Assembly (NCBI GenBank): GCA_039654915.1
Contig: CM077593.1
Span: 36,364,501-36,428,500, forward strand
Direction of reading: 5' to 3'
Origin: Aquilaria yunnanensis
Lineage: Eukaryota > Streptophyta > Magnoliopsida > Malvales > Thymelaeaceae
Length of the DNA stretch: 64,000 bases
This document shows positions 12,601 to 22,309 of the stretch, piece by piece; within the stretch, counting starts at the first letter, position 1; every line of letters begins with the position of its first letter. The notes beneath the pieces were generated by a model, which saw only the letters and a list, made by a program, of their open reading frames with translations, searched no databases and was not told the origin of the DNA. A program made the translations under genes and the position numbers.

Positions 12601-13120
12601 AACACCCAGTTTACCCCATTTCACTTGGATCCTAGAGGGTTTCGGTTAAATTCTGCTGCACTTGTTTGGCTCCCGAAACCCTACAAGAAGATGGTCCCTC
12701 AGATGGTGAGGCGCATCATGACCAATGCCACCTTTCAAACTTCGACCGAAGAGTGCCAAAATAAAGGCATTGAAGAAGCAAAAGAAGAAGAAGAAGGCTG
12801 AGAAAGAGACAGAGGCGCTTAAAAAATAAGTGGAGCATCTGAAGGCTGAGAAGGCTAAGACAGAGGAGGCGACGAAGTCATCATATCGAGATGGCTTCTA
12901 GCTCACTCGCCATCAAATGCTCCTTCGATACCCTGACCTCGACATCTCCCGTCTTCGGGAGCTTGATATTCGTGAAGGACCTTTTTTGCCATGGTCAAAG
13001 GTAGAGTTCTTGAATCTCCTAGAGCTTCCCCCTTTGGCTGAGAATGATGAAGATGAAGTTGAAGATAATGCTAAAGATGTCAACGCCGAAAAGCCCGTAG
13101 ATGGAGAGGATGATCGTTAG
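9696..13120 (+). pseudogene. Antisense ORF of Tat element A (putative gypsy-type transposon protein), disrupted
   Basis: The first segment, 9696-10172 (158 codons), resembles the plant family annotated as putative gypsy-type transposon protein (Transposase_28), with motifs such as WIPLNSHLSRAT, RHDKVTVFRAQLKAGLRYPLP and SKIEPHFIFFMQYYKLY. A frameshift near 10172 moves the similarity to the next frame (about 10185-10503). A likely intron follows (GTAAGC donor near 10551, acceptor TTTGTAG ending at 10620), then a Lys/Ser/Pro-rich part to about 11167. The reading is then broken by the family-C solo LTR at 11273-12685. Beyond it come a Lys/Glu-rich coiled-coil-like stretch and an acidic C-terminus ending at 13120. 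The role of this protein in Tat elements is unknown; the copy here is non-functional. Its strand is opposite to gag-pol. Confidence 0.7.
11273..12685 (+). mobile_element. Solo LTR C1 (family C, 1413 bp) inside the antisense ORF
   Basis: It begins TGTTAGTGTTGTGCC and ends CCGAAACCCTACA, flanked by the perfect 5-bp duplication AGAAG (11268-11272 and 12686-12690). No internal retrotransposon sequence is attached, so it is a solo LTR left by LTR-LTR recombination. It is highly similar along its length to 17461-18876, and in reverse to 36826-38235 and 63065 onward. Confidence 0.92.
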
Positions 13121-13129
13121 GACTTCCCT

Positions 13130-13900
13130 TTGTTGTTATTGTTGTTTTTTTTTTTTTTTGCACTTTTGTACTTGTTCTTTGTACCTTCTAATGGAATTAC
13201 TTTCATTTTTCAAAATTTTGGCTAAGTCCCCAATTAGCACTATCTTTGACGTGCATTGTTTGACTTTGACGCATCTTCAGTGTTGACCATCTTCGGGAGA
13301 TTTGGAAATTTGAATTTACTACCAACCAACCACATTCGGTCATGTACTTGCCTTGACGAAAATACTATCAAGGGTTTTTGAATATTTTTCTAAGTGTTTA
13401 GAAATAGAATTAACCAAATTCGGTTAATCATATTCAGAAACAACCATATTCGGTTAACCATGTTTGGAATTAACCTGCTTTGTACAAAAACACTCATGCA
13501 CTTTCGGGATTACCCATATTTGGTCATCCACCTTCGATAATACTAGTTTATTATTACTCATGCATTTTCGGAAGGCACGTATTTGGTTTACCATATTCGG
13601 AATTGACTTGCTTTGTACAAAAACACTTAGGTACTTTTGGGATTGCCCATATTCGGTCATCCACCTTCAGTAACACTTTGTGTAGAATTTTTTCAAAAAA
13701 TTCTAAGTGTAAACTTTTTTCAAAGAGTCAGAATGCCATGTGTTTTTCAACTCTTCTCCTTTGGCATTTCCAAGCTTATAGACTCCTGGTTGAACTTCCT
13801 CGATCACTAAATAAGATCCTTCTCAATTTGCCTGAAGTACGCCATAAGATGGTTTTCGGGATTCCAATTCAGCTTTTTGGAGAACAAGGTCTTCTTTCTT
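13130..13900. repeat. Non-coding spacer of element A with a ~133-bp tandem duplication
   Basis: Between the antisense ORF and the integrase end. A block starting GGAATTAACCTGCTTTGTAC at 13466 recurs at about 13599, a period of ~133 bp, within a stretch rich in short TTCGG-containing motifs. A run of T lies at 13143-13159. Reading frames here on both strands are by-products of the repeat. Confidence 0.6.
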
Positions 13901-14992
13901 GATCCCTTTGGGTTTAACATGCAAGTTCATAGCAATTGCTACCCTTTGCTAAAAGGCTTTTCTTCTGAGTTCAGCCATCTCTCTATGTTCGTCGAACATG
14001 TCTAATTTAGCTCTTAAACCAAGATTGTTCCCTTCTTCGTCAAACACCTGTATTCTGATATACGGTTATATGACTTCAATGGGGATAATGGCCTTAGTGC
14101 CAAAGACGAGTGAGAAAGGTGTTTCTCCAGTGGCTCTTCTAGGGGTTGTTCTGTAACTTCATAACACACTCGAGAATTCCCCTAACCATTTTCCTTTTGC
14201 TTCTTTCAATCCTTTTTTCAGACCATCTTTTATCGTCCTATTAGACATTTCAACTTGTCCATTACTCTGAGGATGGGCAACTAGGGTGAAGTGCAATTTT
14301 ACGCCGAGGTTGGTTGTGAATTCCTGAAATCCTTTATTAGTGAATTGAGAACCATTATCCGCTACAATCACCCTCGGCACACCGAATCTACATATGATGT
14401 TCTTCCAAACAAATCTCTGTATATCCTTCGCCAAAATTGCTGCAATGACACAGAATTTTACTCCTCCTAGAGCCATCGGGAGAGGACCAATGAGGTCAAT
14501 ACCCCAAACAGCGAAGGGGCAAGGGCAGTTTGCCGAAGTTATGGCTTCCGAGGGTATTCTTTGGATGGGCGCATGTCTTTGGCACCCATCGCATTTTTTG
14601 ATGAACTACCTTGCATCCTTTCTCAGAGTAGGCTAAAAATATCCCTGCCGAAGTAGTTACCCAGCAAGGGCATCAATCCCGATGTGAGACCAACAGGCTC
14701 CTTCATGGACTTTTGTAAGAATTGCTTCAATGTCACCTTCATTGATACATCTTTGTAGTGGGTTGGCGTACCCTTGTCGGTACAATTCTTTCGCGATCAA
14801 GAAGTATCTACCCGAGTGCTTTCGTACCTTCGTAGCTTCAAGAGGGTCTTCAGAAAGTTCTGAAGTTGTGAGATATTTCTTGATAGGATCCTTCCATCCT
14901 CTGCCCGAGGTTGCTATGGCCATTATTGCTATGCTCGGTTGATACAATACTTCGGTGGACTCCTTTAATTTGGCCAAAGTATCCGCTTCCAT
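13900..14992 (-). pseudogene. Element A integrase, degenerate
   Basis: In sense order: a zinc-binding region with H...H...CDGC at about 14740-14590, interrupted by stops; a WGIDLIGPLP catalytic-core start near 14500; VADNGSQFTNKGFQEF with the second Asp near 14365; and HPQSNGQVEMSNRTIKDGLKK with the catalytic Glu near 14250. These make up an HHCC/DDE retroviral-type integrase. The C-terminal part continues in broken frames ([20 protein letters not shown]) to about 13890. Several stops exclude function. Confidence 0.88.
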
Positions 14993-15890
14993 ATTATCTC
15001 ATCAGGGGATGTTTTCTATTTACACCCTGTCGAATTCTTGGATAAGCCTTTTTACAAGATCATGGTACTTTGCCAAGTTCGGGTCTTTTGCCCCGTAGTC
15101 CCCCGTCATCTATCGGACCACTAGCTAAGAATCGTTGTGGGCTTTCAGATTTCTCACACTAACTCTTTTTGCCAATCGTAAGCCTGCTATGAGGGCTTCG
15201 TATTCGGCTACATTAGTGGTAACACTGAAACCGAACTTGATGGACTTCAAAGCCTCTATACCTTCGGGTCCTCATAGAATTACTCCGGTTTCTTGATGTT
15301 CAGAACTGGAGGTGCCATCGACGAAGAGTGTCCACTCAGGTTTGTCACTTCCAGGATCCTTTAGAGTACCTTTGGTTCTTGGTACTTCAGCGATGAAATC
15401 CGCCAATACTTAGGCCTTTATTGCCCTTCTTGGCTCATAGGTGATATCAAATTCACGGAGCTCGATGCACCACTTTGATAATCTTCCAGAGTGATCTACC
15501 TTCCTCATGATATCCCGAAGAGGTAAATTACTTCAAACTGCGATGGGATGTCCTTGGAAGTACGACCGAAGTTTCATTCCTACAAATAATAAGGCATAAA
15601 TGGCTTTTTGTAGCAGCAGGTACCTAACTTCGGCACCGTGCAAGGACTTGCTTACATAGTACACCAGCCATTACTTTCCTCCCTCTTCATTTATAAATAC
15701 CAAACTTACTGCCTTTTTAATAATGACGAGGTAGAGGATGAGAGGTTTTCTTTCTAGCGGTTGCCGAAGTGTCGACAGACAGGTTAAGTAGCTCTTGAGT
15801 TCATCCCAAGATTTTTGACAATCTTCGCTCCAAGGGTGTTCCTCGGAACTGGAGCTGCCTTCATTTTTTGTTGCTTTGGTGAGCACTTTA
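14990..15890 (-). pseudogene. Element A RNase H and second (archaeal-like) RNase H, degenerate
   Basis: The RT-linked RNase H relic (YYVSKSLHGAEVRY, RSYFQGHPIAV) lies at about 15690-15530. It is followed by a second RNase H with WTLFVDGTSSSEHQETG near 15340 and TTNVAEYEALIAGLRLAKR near 15200. Such a second domain between RNase H and integrase is characteristic of Tat-lineage gypsy elements. Multiple stops are present. Confidence 0.8.
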
Positions 15891-16910
15891 AAGAATGGTC
15901 AGAAACAGTCCTCATATCTGGAGATGAATCTGCTAAAGGCCGTGATTCTTCCCATAAGCCTTTGCACATCCTTGGTCGTCGTGGGAGTTTGGAATCCTAG
16001 CATGGCCTTAACCTTTTCTGGGTTGGCATCGATACCCCTTTCAGATACCATAAACTCAAGGAATTTACCAATAGTCACCCCAAACACACACTTCTCAAGG
16101 TTAAGACGGATTCTAAATTCCCGAAGTTGGTGGAATGTTTCCCTCAAGTCAGTCATATAACTATTAGGTTGTTTGCTCTTAACTATCATATCACCAACAT
16201 ATATTTCTATATTTCTCTCGATTTGGGAGCTGAATACCCTGTTCATCAAACTTTGGTATGTTGCTCTTGCATTTTTAAGGTCGAAAGGGCATTCTGACGT
16301 AACAGTATGTCCCAACTTTGGTAATGAAGGCAGTTTTTTTCTCATCTTCAAGATTCATCCGAATTTTGTGATATCCACTAAAAATGTCGAAGAAGCTAAG
16401 TAGACCGTATTCGACAGTGGAGTCTACCAATTAGTCTATTGGTGGCAAAGGGTACGAGCCCTTTGGACAGGCATCATTTATGTTTCGAAAGTCGATGCAC
16501 ATTAGGAGTTTATCACTTCCTTCTTTCGTGGCAACAACAACATTGCTGAGCTATTCAGGGTACTTGACCTCCCTTATTATATCCGCCTCCATTAACTGTT
16601 GGACTTCAATTTTAACGAAATTGTTCTTATGCGCCAAAAAGCTATGTTTTTTATGTCGAACAGGCTTCACCTTTAGGCATACTTTAAGACAGTACTGAAT
16701 TTTACCAGGGTCTACCCCGGGCATATCCTTCAAAGAGTAAGCAAACAGATCTTTGTTCATTACTAGAAGAGATACAAGCTTTTCCTTGTCACTTTCGGCC
16801 AGTTTTTTCCCCACTCGAGTACTTCGGCCTAGGACAAGTTCTACATCCTCTATTTCTATTTTTTCAAGATCATTTTTTTCTCCTTCTATTGTGTCTTCGT
16901 CGGCCATGCT
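15890..16910 (-). pseudogene. Element A reverse transcriptase, degenerate, active site altered
   Basis: The N-terminal part (SLLVMNKDLFAYSLKDMPGVDP) lies at about 16770-16720, the palm near 16500-16200 and the thumb to about 15900. The catalytic box reads YVGD at 16201-16190, where YVDD is expected, so one catalytic Asp is replaced by Gly. A TAG replaces an expected Trp after KYPE near 16550. This is Ty3/gypsy RT and not functional. Confidence 0.9.
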
Positions 16911-16924
16911 CTTCTCTCCTGAAG

Positions 16925-17455
16925 TCTATGTATGAACTTTCACTGGGCTCTGTCTTGCTTTCATGAAAACTTTCCTTACTTTGGCTTGATCGATGAGTAT
17001 TTCTGCATCACCTTCCTTTGTACCAAATATGACCGTTAGGTATTTTACATCTGGGTGAATGTGAAGATTATCTTGTGTCTGCCTCCCAAGGATGGCGTTA
17101 TATGAAGAAGGGACGTCTATGACGATGAACCTCGTCATAGTAGAACCAAAGAGCTCTTCCTTGGTCTAAACCGAGGTTCCCCTTAGCATCAAAGGTAGAT
17201 CGATCCACCCGAGTACTGGGAGTTTTGTGGGACCTACGCTGAAAGTAGGAGAGGTAAAAGGTTTAAGGTTACCCTTGGAGATGCCCATGTTCGACAACAA
17301 ATGGGAGAACAAAATGTCGACGTTCGACCCATCATCAATAAGCACCATTTTGACATCCTAGCTTACTATCCTTGCCATGATTAGGAGAGTGTCGTCATGT
17401 GGAAACTTCACGGTAGACCCAACTTTCCAAACAAGCTTGTTCGCTGGGTTGTCGA
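16925..17455 (-). pseudogene. Element A aspartic protease, degenerate
   Basis: VLIDDGSNVDILF near 17345-17305 matches the active-site region of Tat-type retropepsins. RFIVIDVPSSYNAILGR near 17130-17085 is the conserved downstream segment. A stop lies just before the active-site segment and the frame changes between the two parts. Solo LTR C2 separates this region from the gag end. Confidence 0.82.
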
Positions 17456-17460
17456 ATTCC

Positions 17461-18876
17461 TGTTAGTGTTGTGCCTAAAAAGCCAATCATGAGATGATTG
17501 TATTTTTGCACATTGAGTTATGATATTTTATTGAGGCATTAATCCAACAATTTTGTTTGTTGTTTTGTTTCTGCGTAACGTAATAAACATAATTATAACC
17601 CTAGAATAATGATATTCTTAAACGTCCCTAGTCTAGTATTATTGTGGAGCGGGTTGCAATAATACATAATGACTAGCATATGTGGAGACTAATATGAGAT
17701 ATGTAGTCTACATATAGGTACAAATTGGAGAACTTGTGTACTAGACCGACCCACCATGAGAACACTTCATGGATCGTTATATGAGTGTCATAAGTGATTC
17801 TTATACTGATCATGGTATATGTAGTCCTTCGACCTAAGATCATCAAGGTTCCCTACATGTGAGTCACATACTTTGATACTTTCCTTTGTTGCTCGTAACT
17901 GAGTGAACTTGAAGGAGGTCATTGGGTATGTCACATATCATGCGGAGGGATTTGTATGATCAAGATGGGATTTGTCCCTCCTATGTAACGGGAGTGATAT
18001 CTTTGGGCCCCTTGATAGAGTGAGACTTAGAAAATGCATGGCCATGCTCCGATGAGTTGATATATGATATCAATGTCATCAGTTTAAGTTGGTCTACTCG
18101 GTAATCAAGAAAACAAAGATTGGGCTATACAAGAGTGACACATTCCATGTCTCGTGCTTAGTCTTGATATCTTGGACAAAGGGACAATGGCATATATCGG
18201 TGATGATCATAAAGGTTTAGTCGATTCACCGACAATCTTGTCACCTGGGTAGCAATGATGTGTTGCTAGACACCGCTCATTGCTTATGATCATAAATGTG
18301 ATTTATGATCATTGCCAACATGGCAAAAGCCTATTGGGTCGCACACATAGAGCTATTTGGATCATTAGAGTGCATGGGCTAATTATTTGGGTTATGGTTT
18401 CACTTTAATTTCGTATTAATAATGGGCCAAGGAGTTGAGCCATTATTAAGCCTGAAATTAAATCTTAATTGGATTAGGGCTTTGAAACCCATTAGGCCTG
18501 GAAGTTGAGTCTCACTATAAATACAACTTTTAAGTGAGAAATTCGCAGGTCTCCTTGCCCTAGCCTCCCAAAAGGACAGCCGCACTCTTCTCTTGCAATT
18601 CCTTGGAGGACGCAAGCTAGCACTGCGAGCGCAAGAGAAACGCATCTGTCGGGACGTGGTGGAAGCGTGGTGATCCCGAGAGGCTCGTGTGGATACCATA
18701 GAGAGCCTGAACACGTCAACTGTTCAGGTTTTGTGATTCGACTCTACAGTTGAGTGAGAGATCTCAACCGAAAATTAGGTATGAAATTTTCGAACACCCG
18801 GTTTACCCAGTTTCACTTGGATCCTGGAGGGTTTCGGTTAAATTCCGCTGCGCTGTTTGGCTCCCGAAACCCAACA
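17461..18876 (+). mobile_element. Solo LTR C2 (family C, 1416 bp) between gag and protease of element A
   Basis: It runs TGTTAGTGTTGTGCC...CCCGAAACCCAACA with the perfect target duplication ATTCC (17456-17460 and 18877-18881). A TATAAATA box is at 18516-18523. The element A reading frame resumes in phase on the far side once the LTR and one duplication are discounted, so the insertion came after A. Confidence 0.93.
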
Positions 18877-18881
18877 ATTCC

Positions 18882-20472
18882 ATCATTGAGATTTCCTGAG
18901 CTTTCCTTTTCCTCTCAACCGAGGGTATTCCAGTTGTGATTGTCTGGATTATTCCTGCCTAAGGTGGTGGGTGCTTTCTGGGTCTTCAGTTCCGACGTCG
19001 GTCGGAATCATAGTCTTCATCCTCTCCTTTCCTCTCTTCTTCTTTTCTTTCTTGGGCTTTAGGCAACGGCATCCGCAGGTACCATCGAAGTTGCCCTTAC
19101 TTGATTAAAGATTCAATACACTTTCTCAGCTGGAAGCAATCTTTGGTATCGTGCCCGTGGTCCCAATGAAATTGACAAAAATTTTTCATGTTCTTCTTGT
19201 TGTCCGATGTCATGGCCTTCGGACGTTGGATTATCGTTCTTTGCCTTTCCATGGCCATCAGGATGTTCGTTCTTATAGTATTTAGGATAGTGAATGATAT
19301 TGGCTTCTTTCCCCTTGTTTTCTAAGGTCTGCCCCCTCCATCGGTGGAATACCAAGGTTGGTGACTCTGACTCTCGAAGTGACTATGCTCAAACTTCGAG
19401 CCGCCCATCCTTAGCCCCTCGGTTGTCATGTGATGCTTGGCTCTTCGGTAGAATTCTCTGAGGGTGTCAGGGGGTCATCGAAGAACTCATAGAAAAGTTG
19501 TGAGTCCCTCCTTAGTCCCCTGATCATGGAGGATGTAGATTTTGGGACGAAAGTCTGGCACACTAAGAGCTTCTTGGTTGAACCTCTCGACATAGTCTCG
19601 AATGGTCTCCCCATTCTTTTGGGCTATGCCAACCATTTGGACGGGTATCTTTGTCGTTGGCCTGCTTCCGATGAATTGCTAGGTAAAGGCGGTGGACAAT
19701 TCCTGGAAACCCATTATGGTTCCAGGGGCCAGGGAGTTGTACCACTCAATGCCAGCCCTAACAAGGTGACTTCAAAGCATTTGCATAGAGTGGCGTCGTC
19801 AGCACCATGCAATACCATGCTTTGCCTATACTTCATCAAATGAACTTGTGGGTCATTGCGCCCATCATACATTTCCAAATGTGGTACTCGGAAGTCACTG
19901 GGCATTGGTGCTTCTACGATGGTACGGATGAAAGGGGACTCTTCTCTGGTGAAGGTCTTTGATAGCCTTGACCAAACAGGCTTTCGAGAGACCTGTTTTT
20001 TTCACCTTTTTCAACCTCTCAAGGATTTTTCCATCAGGATGGTAGTACTGTCCTCTCCTCATTGCCTGGTAGTCCGCGGCAACAAAGAATGATGTCTTCT
20101 TTTCGGGGAGTAACTTCTCTAGCATGGGGATAGGGTCCTCCTATCTAGGGATAGACTTCGCTGACAAGACGTTCTAGGCTCTTTTGATCAAGTTCCTATA
20201 GTGCGACATCCCTGGGACCGTACGTCCTCCGTTAAGGACTTATCCTGAGAACCCAAACTTCCAAAGCTCCAATGACATGACTTGTGACTTTTTTCCAAAC
20301 GTGCGTCTGAAGAGGATCCTCTTTTTGAAGGTGCTTGTGACCACCTTTGGTCGAGCTGTTGTGTCATTTCAACCATGTTGGAACGCTGAAAGTCATATAG
20401 AAAGCCCATCGTGACCATCAGAAGACACTCGTCCTTTGGCAAGGAAGTCTCTGCCGTGGGTGGTTCAGTCAT
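18882..20472 (-). pseudogene. Element A gag, degenerate
   Basis: The likely start codon is the ATG at 20472, about 85 nt after the primer binding site (an upstream open stretch that runs back through that site and into the LTR is not gag). The capsid core (LEMYDGRNDPQVHLMKYRQSM) lies near 19850-19790, with VQMVGIAQKNGETIRDYVERF near 19640-19580. The zinc-binding motif FCQFHWDHGHDTKDCFQL is near 19185-19125. Stops and frame changes occur throughout. This order is typical of Tat-lineage gag. Confidence 0.85.
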
Positions 20473-20555
20473 TGCTTGAGTTTCTGGCGTGAACTTGGAC
20501 CTCGGGAATCCCTTGTCCTTTGAACGCCAAGTCTCAACAACAGTGACTTGAGAAT

Positions 20556-20578
20556 GGGTTCCCACAGACTGTGCCAAA
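20556..20578 (-). other. Primer binding site of element A
   Basis: Directly after the 5' LTR on the minus strand: TTTGGCACAGTCTGTGGGAA, a decayed form of the TGGCGCCGTCTGTGGG-type site common in Tat-lineage elements (the CG of GCGCC is lost). Confidence 0.65.
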
Positions 20579-22304
20579 TGATGCCTAGCGGCATCTTCGT
20601 TGTATGACATGCTGAGCTTGGGAGAGACTTCCGGTGAGAAGGTGTCTGCAAGATCTTGAAGAAAGTGGGTTAATAGCTCCCTGGAGTGTGTTTCTGGGGG
20701 AGGAGCCTCCGACACCCAAGTTAGTAGATGAGTAAGAAATTGTTTAAGAGTTGAGAGTATGAAGGAGAGAGTCCCGTCCTTTTTACCAAGGAGCCTCCTA
20801 AGTATTTATAGGAGGGTGAAGGGAGGAGGCCGTTTTGCACAGCCAACCCAGATCGTGACACGTGTTCGGCCAGATCTGGTAATTACCTTCGGAGGAAGGT
20901 ATTTCCAGTTGGCCGTAGGTAGTCTCGGCCAGAGGGTAGAGGCGTGTGCGAGCCCTCTTTGTCAGAGGTTCCTTAACCGTATTTGTCATTTCTTTGTAAA
21001 ACCCTTTCGGAGGTGTGAAACCCCTTCGGGTAGAGATTTATCCCCAAGGGCTACTAGAGAAGACCCTTCAGAAGTGTGGACCATCTTTGGAAGACCTTTT
21101 CCTCTGTTGAGGATGATAACCTTATTTTTCGAGGTGGATAGCTCGTAAATCCGAGGGTGGTGAGTGATGCGGGTCCAATTGGGCGGAGCCAGCATCTCCA
21201 CTATGTGCAGTGGCGAGGGCAGCAGAGGGTCCTGGAGGTGCAGGCTAGTCCAGAAGGAAGACTAGTGTCCTGGGTGGATTACCTTAAGTGATGGCCGTCA
21301 TCTGCCTGGTCCCGTGACAGGGTGATGACGGAAAGGGCCTCCGGTATGGGAGAGAGCCCGGAGCAGGGATTCTTTAGGGAGATATGGCTAAAACACTCAG
21401 AAAACAGGGGTTATGAGGCCCCCGGGGTGGTTTTCCGGGGGGAACCTCCGACGCCCAAATCAGTGCTTTTAGAGAGAAGGGGACATAGTAATAAGCACCA
21501 AAAGCTCTTGCCTGGCGTGTCTTTCTGAGGGCTGAAGGGAGAGTATTCAGGCGGAGGGAGAAGAGCGTCCTCTGTTTTTCGGCCTCTCTGTCCTCTTTTT
21601 CTCTCTCTCGGGGAGCCCCCCTGTTTGTGACCATTTCCCTGGTATATAAGGGAGGGGGTGATCCCTTCAGATTGTGGCACGTGTATGGACGGATGGTGTT
21701 CTTATTTTTGGGCATGGGGCCCCTAGCCATCTGCTGGCTCCTCGGTCCGAGAGCCGTGGTAGGTGTAATCCTGTGTGACAAGACGTATGTTGCGACGTCG
21801 TGTTAGAGTGTGTCTGGGGGTGGCGTGTTGGAGACGTATATGAGCGAAGTGTCAGAGACTCCTTAATGGCTCTTGCCATACAACTGAGGTCCCTTTGGTT
21901 GATGTCTCACTTCGGGGTGAGGGACCCTTTCCCAGAGTCGGGCTGGAACTTCAGTGTCTGCGTCTTAGGGGGGCTTTCTCCCGCAGGGGGTGGTTGGTCT
22001 TTCTCCCCCAAAGCTGGTTCGGTCGCCCTCCCGAAGGAGGCGCTACGCTGGCTTCCGAAGTTGGAATTTGGTGAGCTACCGAGGTCGTATGCCTCAGGTG
22101 TCTAGCTCCCTCTTTCCCGTGGTCGGTAGGTGGTCAGGGCAATAGCACTTCGGCTATCAGTGAGGAAACTTTTTCCTGAAGTTGACCATATAACCTTTCG
22201 AGGGTGGTGCGATGGATCTTTCGAGGTTGGTGCTGTGACTGCCTGATGGTGGTGTCAAGTTAGCCACTTAGGATTTCTTGTGGGCGATAGCCCTTCAGCT
22301 ATCA
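20579..22304 (-). repeat. Element A 5' LTR, split by a nested solo LTR
   Basis: It starts TGATGCC and ends GCTATCA on the plus strand. The minus-strand TATAAATA is at 20803-20810. The LTR parts are 20579-21164 and 22165-22304. Without the nested LTR D and one target duplication the length is 726 bp, identical to the 3' LTR. Confidence 0.9.
21165..22159 (-). mobile_element. Solo LTR D (995 bp) nested in the LTR of element A
   Basis: On the plus strand it begins TGATGCGGGTCC and ends CTTCGGCTATCA, with perfect duplication GTGAG at 21160-21164 and 22160-22164. It is more GC-rich than its surroundings and shares terminal bases and short motifs (CCTCCGAC, CACGTGT) with element A's LTR, so it is a distant relative. 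A minus-strand TATATA near 21643-21648 suggests minus orientation. Long open stretches inside it on both strands follow from base composition. Confidence 0.88.
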
Positions 22305-22309
22305 ATAAT

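Larger units (their letters stand above)
8076..22304 (-). mobile_element. Element A: Tat-lineage Ty3/gypsy LTR retrotransposon with nested insertions
   Basis: Outer ends are TG...CA with the perfect 5-bp target duplication ATAAT at 8071-8075 and 22305-22309. The sense strand is minus: 5' LTR on the right, primer binding site, gag, protease, RT, RNase H, a second (archaeal-like) RNase H, integrase, a non-coding region holding an antisense ORF, polypurine tract, then the 3' LTR on the left. The second RNase H plus an antisense ORF between integrase and the 3' LTR are hallmarks of the Tat lineage (Grande, Retand and relatives). Removing three nested solo LTRs and their target duplications leaves about 10.4 kb. 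Stops and frameshifts in every domain show that it is dead. The two LTRs differ at very roughly 10-15% of positions by eye, so it is an old insertion. Confidence 0.9.

Noticed and set aside
18400..18719. Arg/Ser-rich open frames near 18.5 kb and similar ones at 63.2-63.5 kb
   Set aside because: They recur only because they are inside copies of the family-C LTR; they are antisense to its TATA box and not conserved in length.
20188..20715. 175-codon frame read as starting in the LTR
   Set aside because: It runs through the primer binding site, so its N-terminal half is LTR sequence; the gag start is more likely the ATG at 20472.
21374..22105. Long open stretches on both strands near 21.4-22.1 kb
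   Set aside because: They lie in GC-rich solo LTR D and reflect base composition.
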